Positions 63,431 through 64,000 of a stretch of 64,000 nt of DNA are shown here, in pieces; positions within the stretch are counted from its first letter, which is position 1; each line of letters opens with the position of its first letter. The position numbers and the translations under genes are program-made. This DNA comes from Tabrizicola sp. TH137 (GTDB lineage: Bacteria > Pseudomonadota > Alphaproteobacteria > Rhodobacterales > Rhodobacteraceae), in NCBI RefSeq assembly GCF_002855575.1, contig NZ_PKRQ01000009.1, positions 16,988-80,987 of the forward strand. Reading direction: 5' to 3'. Below the pieces are notes generated by a model. That model was not told the DNA's origin, made no database searches, and saw only the letters and a program-made list of their open reading frames with translations.

Positions 63431-63576
63431 TGCCTACGCTTTTGCCGAGGGCTCGGCATCGGGGCAGGGGCCCCGATCCGGGCCGTTCGGCTTTCAGACC
63501 TCTCGTTGGCCCGGAAATCTGAGCCGACGCGGAGGTCGGCACGACTGCCCAAGGAGCCGAACGCCCGGTGTCGAGT

Positions 63577-63732
63577 TTACGGTCCGCCCGACACGTCGAG
63601 GAAGAGTTTAACCAGGGCGACGTTGATGAAGTAGTTGTGCTTTCCAGAGCGGTGCTTTTCGACAAAGCCATGCTCAGCCAAGGTGTCGAGATACTTTGGA
63701 CTTGCCCTGCTTTTGTGGAGAGCTTCTAGCTT
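63577..63732 (-). pseudogene. C-terminal remnant of a Fic-family protein
   Basis: The minus strand reads PKYLDTLAEHGFVEKHRSGK then HNYFINVALVKLFLDVSGGP and a TAA stop at 63577. This is the C-terminal winged helix of Fic/DOC-type AMP-transferases. The catalytic HPFxxGNGR part is absent; the frame runs into IS-type sequence at about 63730. The insertion probably removed the N-terminus. Confidence 0.65.
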
Positions 63733-63998
63733 ACTTCCCGGGCCTTTCGCTCGAAGGCGATTGGGCTTTGGAAGCCGAGCGATGAATGCCGCCTGACGGG
63801 GTTATAGAACCCGTCGATGTATCTGGCGACGGCGTTTTCGGCCTGCTGACGGGATTGCCATGCGACAGGCCAGATCAGCTCCGACTTGATGGTCTTGAAG
63901 AATGTCTCGACCATCGAGTTGAAGCTCCTATATTCGTCAAGCCGGTAGTGTGGGCAATTTTGGCCTGCACAGCGCCGTGAAGATTTCGCGGACGATGT
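63726..63998 (-). mobile_element. IS3-type transposase fragment (OrfB C-terminus), runs off the window
   Basis: The frame reads MVETFFKTIKSELIWPVAWQ, SRQQAENAVARYIDGFYNPV, RRHSSLGFQSPIAFERKARE, ending VS and TAG/TAA-type stop at 63726. This is the C-terminal part of the DDE transposase of IS3-family elements, with the last catalytic Glu in MVETFF. Upstream of that, from 63915 to the edge, the frame stays open (PHYRLDEYRSFNS) but no longer looks like the usual CYDNAM lead, so the element may be rearranged there. Confidence 0.8.
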
Positions 63999-64000
63999 AT

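Overview
The window looks like part of a plasmid or chromid from an alphaproteobacterium, most likely a Rhodobacterales/Paracoccus-type organism. The reasons are a complete repABC replication unit at 56.4-60.0 kb with two parS-like palindromes, accessory genes of a kind typical of such plasmids (a DUF1403 protein, a serine recombinase, a large ParB-like protein), an FnrL-type box, and GC-rich codon use in most operons. By eye the first 11 kb and the 49-56 kb stretch are less GC-rich than the 16-48 kb catabolic core, so the replicon looks like a mosaic. No tRNA, rRNA or CRISPR array was seen.

Layout. 1-6.2 kb (minus): a polyamine-type ABC importer (permeases, binding protein, ATPase) with a class III aminotransferase and a partial SDR dehydrogenase. 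6.5-11.3 kb (plus): EthD-like protein, FAD oxidoreductase, aldehyde dehydrogenase and a LysR regulator. 11.4-12.1 kb: a decayed class III aminotransferase. 12.2-14.5 kb (minus): DUF2783 protein, aromatic-ring FAD monooxygenase and VOC protein. 14.7-16.3 kb: two MarR regulators and maleylacetoacetate isomerase. 16.4-23.2 kb (plus): homogentisate dioxygenase, fumarylacetoacetase, a divergent MBL-fold protein, a second FAD monooxygenase/DUF2783 pair, and the two subunits of a 3-oxoacid CoA-transferase. 23.4-27.9 kb (plus): FeaR-like AraC regulator, aldehyde dehydrogenase and copper amine oxidase. 28.1-49.1 kb: a phenylacetate (paa) region made of a leftward paaN-livKHMGF-fadJ-like operon, a rightward paaGIK-paaR block, and a leftward paaJ-ABCDE-x-Z-Y operon headed by paaX. 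49.4-53.3 kb: a small redox/hydrolase block with a GlxA-type regulator. 53.3-64 kb: plasmid maintenance (DUF1403, recombinase, vapBC, repABC, parS, ParB-like) ending in a fic remnant and an IS3-type transposase fragment.

How it may work together. Aromatic amines (phenylethylamine, tyramine) would be oxidised in the periplasm by the amine oxidase, and the aldehydes oxidised to (hydroxy)phenylacetates. Phenylacetate would go through PaaK, PaaABCDE, PaaG, PaaZ, the FadJ-like protein and PaaJ. Hydroxylated acids could be turned into homogentisate by one of the two FAD monooxygenases, since no 4-hydroxyphenylpyruvate dioxygenase is visible here, and then cleaved to fumarate and acetoacetyl-CoA. 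Two shared operator motifs tie the blocks together: GTTGC-N4-GCAAC at the monooxygenase and homogentisate promoters, and an ACCG-N2-CGGT core at the paaN/paaG, paaR, paaJ and feaR-like promoters. These pathway and regulatory links are inferences from motifs and gene order.
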